Program-made: the position numbers and the translations under genes | The notes under the pieces: model-generated | Told to the model about the DNA's origin: nothing | The model's input: the letters and a program-made list of their open reading frames with translations, nothing else | The model's database searches: none | Origin: Azonexus sp. | GTDB taxonomy: Bacteria > Pseudomonadota > Gammaproteobacteria > Burkholderiales > Rhodocyclaceae | DNA length: 32,958 bases | Assembly: GCA_030824535.1 (NCBI GenBank) | Contig: JAVBXO010000396.1 | Span: 1-32,958 of the forward strand | Reading direction: 5' to 3' | Shown: positions 31,195 to 32,958 of the stretch, piece by piece | How positions within the stretch are numbered: position 1 is the stretch's first letter | Layout of the letters: the number at the start of each line of letters is the position of its first letter

Positions 31195-31983
31195 ATGCGC
31201 CGTCACCTGCTTGCCATCCTCGCCCTGCTGGCCCTCTCCGGTAACGCTTTCGCCCAGGAAAGCGCCCTCGAGCGCATCCTCGCCAGCAAAACCCTGCGCG
31301 TCTGCATCTGGCCAGACTACTTCGGCATCAGTTATCGCGACCCGAAAACCCGGCAGCTGGCCGGCATCGACATTGACCTGGCCAAGAGCCTGGCGCGGGA
31401 ACTTGGCGCTACGCTGGAATTTGTCGACAGCTCCTTTGCCCGGCTGATCACCGATGTCACCGAGGATCGCTGCGACATCGCGATGTTCGCCATCGGCATC
31501 ACGCCGCAGCGCCTGGAAAAACTCCGTTTCACCTCCCCTTATCTGGCCAGCGACATTTACGCCATCGCCAGCAAGGCCAACCGCCGGGTCAAAACCTGGG
31601 CCGACATCGACCAGCCCGGCAGCGTTGTCGCGGTCGCCAAGGGCACGCTGCACGAACCCATCATGCGGGAAAAGCTCAGGGCGGCGACACTCAAGGTGCT
31701 CGACACCCCGCAAGCCCGCGAACAGGAAGTGGAATCGGGGCGCGCCGACGTCTTCATGACCGACTTTCCGTTCAGCCAGCGCATGCTGCGCACCACCGAC
31801 TGGGCCCGCCTGATCCGTCCTGACAGCACTTATCACATCACCCCCTATGCCTGGGCCATGCGTCCCGGCGATGAACGCTGGCATACCCGCGTCGAGCAAT
31901 TCCTGAGCAATGTCAAGCACAACGGCGAGCTAAAGGCTGCCGCCGCGCGCCACGGTCTGCTGCCCATCCTTGTCCTCGACTAA
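31195..31983 (+). CDS. Periplasmic solute-binding protein (amino-acid ABC type, SBP_bac_3)
   Basis: 262 residues. Signal peptide MRRHLLAILALLALSGNAFA with likely cleavage before QES. The mature part is a type II binding fold: LRVCIWPDYFGISYRD, the GIDIDLAKSLARELGATLEFV helix region, ITPQRLEKLRFTSPYLASDIYAI, VAVAKGTLHEPIM and RADVFMTDFPFSQRML. These match polar amino-acid binding proteins. No permease or ATPase gene follows; instead the next gene is a membrane sensor that overlaps its end by 14 bases. It may therefore serve as ligand receptor for that sensor rather than for transport. The ATG at 31195 is chosen because the longer open frame lacks a signal peptide at its start. Confidence 0.9.
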   Translation: MRRHLLAILALLALSGNAFAQESALERILASKTLRVCIWPDYFGISYRDPKTRQLAGIDIDLAKSLARELGATLEFVDSSFARLITDVTEDRCDIAMFAIGITPQRLEKLRFTSPYLASDIYAIASKANRRVKTWADIDQPGSVVAVAKGTLHEPIMREKLRAATLKVLDTPQAREQEVESGRADVFMTDFPFSQRMLRTTDWARLIRPDSTYHITPYAWAMRPGDERWHTRVEQFLSNVKHNGELKAAAARHGLLPILVLD

Positions 31984-32958
31984 GAACTCGCTCACGCCGG
32001 GCGCCCATGCCCGTTCGCTGACCCGCCTGCTCATTGGCCTGCAGTTACTGCTGGCACTGGCCATCATCGGCGGCGCCGTCGCCAATATTTACAGTCTGCG
32101 TCGGGAAGCCCTGGCCCGCCACCTCGACACGGCTCGCCGCCAGGCGGCGATGGTCGAGGAACAGATCACGCAAACCCTGAATCTGACCGACCTGTCGCTA
32201 CGCAGTCTGGTCGATCCGGACGAGCAACTCACCCCCCACCGTCTTGAACGGGGGGGCAACAGCCTCACCGAGCAGGCGCTCAAGCGCGTCAGCCGCCGCC
32301 TGCTCTTCCTGCGCTCGCTGTCCATCGCCAATGCCGATGGCCGCATCCGCGCCAGCTCGAATCCCGAAAACCTGGGCAGCCAGCTGAACACCAATGATTT
32401 CCAGCCAGCCCGCGACCCCGATGGTCGCGCCGATTTCCTGCGTCTGGGCGCCCCCCGCGAAGGGCGCGACCTGGCCGACTCGCGGACGGCAACGCCAGCC
32501 AGCCCGCTGCTGGGCAAGAGCATGATTTTCCCGGTCGCCCGCGAAACAGAAAGCGAAGGAGAACATCAGCAGCTGATCGCCGCGATCAATCCGGATTACT
32601 TTCTCAATCACATCCTGCGCCACATCGATCCCGAACTGACGACCATCGACATTCTGGCCTACGACGGCGGCCTGCTGCTCTCCTCCGACGAGTACAAACC
32701 GCTTGGCAGCCCGGGCATGGCCGCCGACCTCCTGTCCAGCGTGCAACAGGACGAGATCGTCGAGCGCCCGGAAATCCTGCGCGACGACAAAGCCTGGTTG
32801 GCCGCCTTTCGCGTTTCCCGCTACTTCCCCCTGATCGTGCAAGTCACCGTTGATCGCGACAAGGCGTTGGCCCAGTGGCAGACAGATAGCCGGGAAACCC
32901 TGCTGATGACCGGCACTGCGCTGCTGCTGCTGCTATCGCTGACCGGCTTGCTGATCGC
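31970..32958 (+). CDS. Membrane sensor protein with periplasmic Cache-like domain, 3' end beyond the window
   Basis: The frame is open from 31934 to the right edge. The only common start codon before the first membrane helix is TTG at 31970, overlapping the solute-binding protein gene by 14 bases. Visible parts: membrane helix (about residues 20-42, rich in Leu/Ala/Ile), a periplasmic region of about 260 residues that begins LRREALARHLDTARRQ and includes RSLSIANADGRIRASS and LAYDGGLLLSS, a dCache-like pattern, and a second membrane helix (ETLLMTGTALLLLLSL) at the edge. The cytosolic output domain (GGDEF, EAL or histidine kinase) is not in the window, so the output is unknown. Confidence 0.82.
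   Translation, partial: MSSTKNSLTPGAHARSLTRLLIGLQLLLALAIIGGAVANIYSLRREALARHLDTARRQAAMVEEQITQTLNLTDLSLRSLVDPDEQLTPHRLERGGNSLTEQALKRVSRRLLFLRSLSIANADGRIRASSNPENLGSQLNTNDFQPARDPDGRADFLRLGAPREGRDLADSRTATPASPLLGKSMIFPVARETESEGEHQQLIAAINPDYFLNHILRHIDPELTTIDILAYDGGLLLSSDEYKPLGSPGMAADLLSSVQQDEIVERPEILRDDKAWLAAFRVSRYFPLIVQVTVDRDKALAQWQTDSRETLLMTGTALLLLLSLTGLLI

Overview
The window is GC-rich, gene-dense bacterial chromosome. Conserved blocks (tRNA-Met / miaB-phoH-ybeY-corC-lnt, and glyQ..glyS-gmhB-plsC-ygjP-gloA) and the character of the proteins point to a betaproteobacterium, most likely of the Rhodocyclales (Dechloromonas/Azonexus type). The taxonomic placement is inferred from gene order and family resemblance only.

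Layout. Positions 3-7631 hold a type I secretion locus: the 3' part of a giant RTX calcium-binding protein that runs off the left edge, a small HlyC-type acyltransferase homologue that lacks the usual catalytic histidine, and an HlyD adaptor. No ABC exporter or TolC gene lies inside the window. A minus-strand tRNA-Met(CAT) with a consensus-like promoter and a hairpin terminator follows. The plus-strand housekeeping run miaB-phoH-ybeY-corC-lnt has overlapping or nearly touching genes and looks like one operon.

Positions 13132-17873 are minus strand. They hold a lytic transglycosylase whose good sigma-70 promoter is flanked by two copies of a GTTGCAC(Y)GCAAC palindrome resembling PhaR/PhbF sites, then msrA, and a TetR regulator translationally coupled to a dikinase. 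The dikinase has its phosphohistidine domain at the extreme C-terminus, the architecture of rifampicin phosphotransferases rather than of PEP synthase. Two adjacent palindromes of core AACG(W)CGTT overlap the tetR promoter.

Positions 18007-26753 are a plus-strand run. glyQ and glyS, normally adjacent, are separated by a two-gene cassette: a P-loop ATPase of unassigned family, then a protein with a degenerate P-loop-like N-terminus and four 141-bp tandem TPR units. This cassette is the best candidate for an undescribed system. After glyS come gmhB, plsC, a YgjP-type metallopeptidase and gloA. A large SNF2 helicase runs convergently (26768-30970). The right end has a periplasmic solute-binding protein overlapping a membrane sensor cut by the window edge.

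Most genes are close-packed and no intergenic stretch exceeds 300 bases. The two longest gaps (7632-7921 and 13867-14147) are filled by the tRNA unit and by a regulated promoter with a long leader. No insertion sequence, CRISPR array, rRNA or phage gene was seen.
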